Shown in pieces: positions 63,799 through 64,000 of a DNA stretch of 64,000 bases (within the stretch, counting starts at the first letter, position 1; the number at the start of each line of letters is the position of its first letter). Below the pieces are notes generated by a model. The model saw only the letters and a program-made list of their open reading frames with translations, did not search any database and had not been told where the DNA came from. A program made the translations under genes and the position numbers. Location: assembly GCA_963724365.1 (NCBI GenBank), contig CAVRUR010000014.1:62001-126000 (forward strand). Direction: 5' to 3'. The stretch is from JALORV01 sp963724365 (GTDB taxonomy: Bacteria; Pseudomonadota; Gammaproteobacteria; Burkholderiales; Burkholderiaceae_F).

Positions 63799-64000
63799 CT
63801 ACTCGATGATGAACAGTGGCTGCCCGTACTCCACCGGCTGGCCGTTCTCGACGAGGATCTTCTTGACGGTTCCACCGACCTCGGCCTCGATCTCGTTCAG
63901 CAGCTTCATCGCCTCGATGATGCACAGCGTGTCGCCGGGCTTCACGACGGCACCTTGCTCGATGAACTCCGGTGCGCCCGGGCTCGGTGATCGATAGAAG
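63799..64000 (-). CDS. accB: Biotin carboxyl carrier protein of acetyl-CoA carboxylase (partial)
   Basis: Only the C-terminal 66 residues are inside the window; the start lies beyond 64000. The biotinyl domain is unmistakable: FIEQGAVVKPGDTLCIIEAMKLLNEIEAE contains the biotinylated Lys in EAMKL, followed by GTVKKILVENGQPVEYGQPLFIIE and TAG (63799-63801). AccB carries the carboxybiotin between AccC and the carboxyltransferase. It is upstream of accC in the usual accBC order. Confidence 0.96.
   Translation of the reverse strand, partial: FYRSPSPGAPEFIEQGAVVKPGDTLCIIEAMKLLNEIEAEVGGTVKKILVENGQPVEYGQPLFIIE

Overview
The window looks like a core chromosomal segment of a GC-rich betaproteobacterium, most likely Burkholderiales. 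The gene order supports this: a complete dcw (division and cell wall) cluster from mraZ to ftsZ followed by lpxC, then secA-argJ-DUF815 ATPase-Nudix/ThiE fusion-yacG-zapD-coaE-pilD-pilC-pilB, then rplU-rpmA-obgE-proB, then ffh/ccsA-pilS-pilR-ampD-nrdA-nrdB-histone H1, then accB-accC-prmA-DUF3426. No phage, transposon, CRISPR array or obvious genomic island is visible.

Layout. 1-3220: the 3' part of a GGDEF-EAL protein, convergent with a NarL-type response regulator and a receiver/HisKA_3 kinase. 3373-3836: RNase P RNA and its terminator. 4134-22014: the dcw cluster, all on the plus strand with mostly ATGA-type overlaps, headed by a promoter and an MraZ operator array. It is interrupted by unusual spacers: a 60-bp-period tandem repeat between mraY and murD, a duplicated murC start, and a repeat-rich ftsA-ftsZ spacer. 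22266-28553: a DUF2189-like membrane protein, lpxC, a dciA-like gene, an M23 peptidase and secA. 28683-37308: argJ to pilB. 37487-43840: CorC-type protein, tRNA-Pro(CGG), ispB, ribosomal proteins L21 and L27, obgE, proB, rppH. 43925-52650: proS, lytic transglycosylase, ffh, cytochrome c assembly protein, pilSR, ampD. 52651-57092: nrdAB behind a promoter with two NrdR boxes. 57093-58521: a structured intergenic region and two lysine-rich histone H1-like genes. 58610-64000: yggT, a PfkB-family kinase, a DUF3426 protein, prmA, accC and the end of accB.

How the genes work together: the dcw genes make the peptidoglycan precursor, flip and polymerise it, and build the FtsZ ring. lpxC, ampD, the M23 peptidase, the lytic transglycosylase and zapD belong to the same envelope and division theme. 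pilBCD and pilSR indicate type IV pili. secA and ffh serve protein export. nrdAB with NrdR control and the H1 proteins serve DNA synthesis and nucleoid organisation.

Main caveat: many core genes (nearly all of mraZ to secA, plus nrdA, yggT, the kinase, DUF3426 and prmA) are split by one-base indels although every conserved motif is present in one frame or another. The genes from about 30.4 to 53 kb are almost all intact. I read this as consensus sequence error, not gene decay, so frameshifted genes are annotated as single CDS spanning the expected start to the expected stop.
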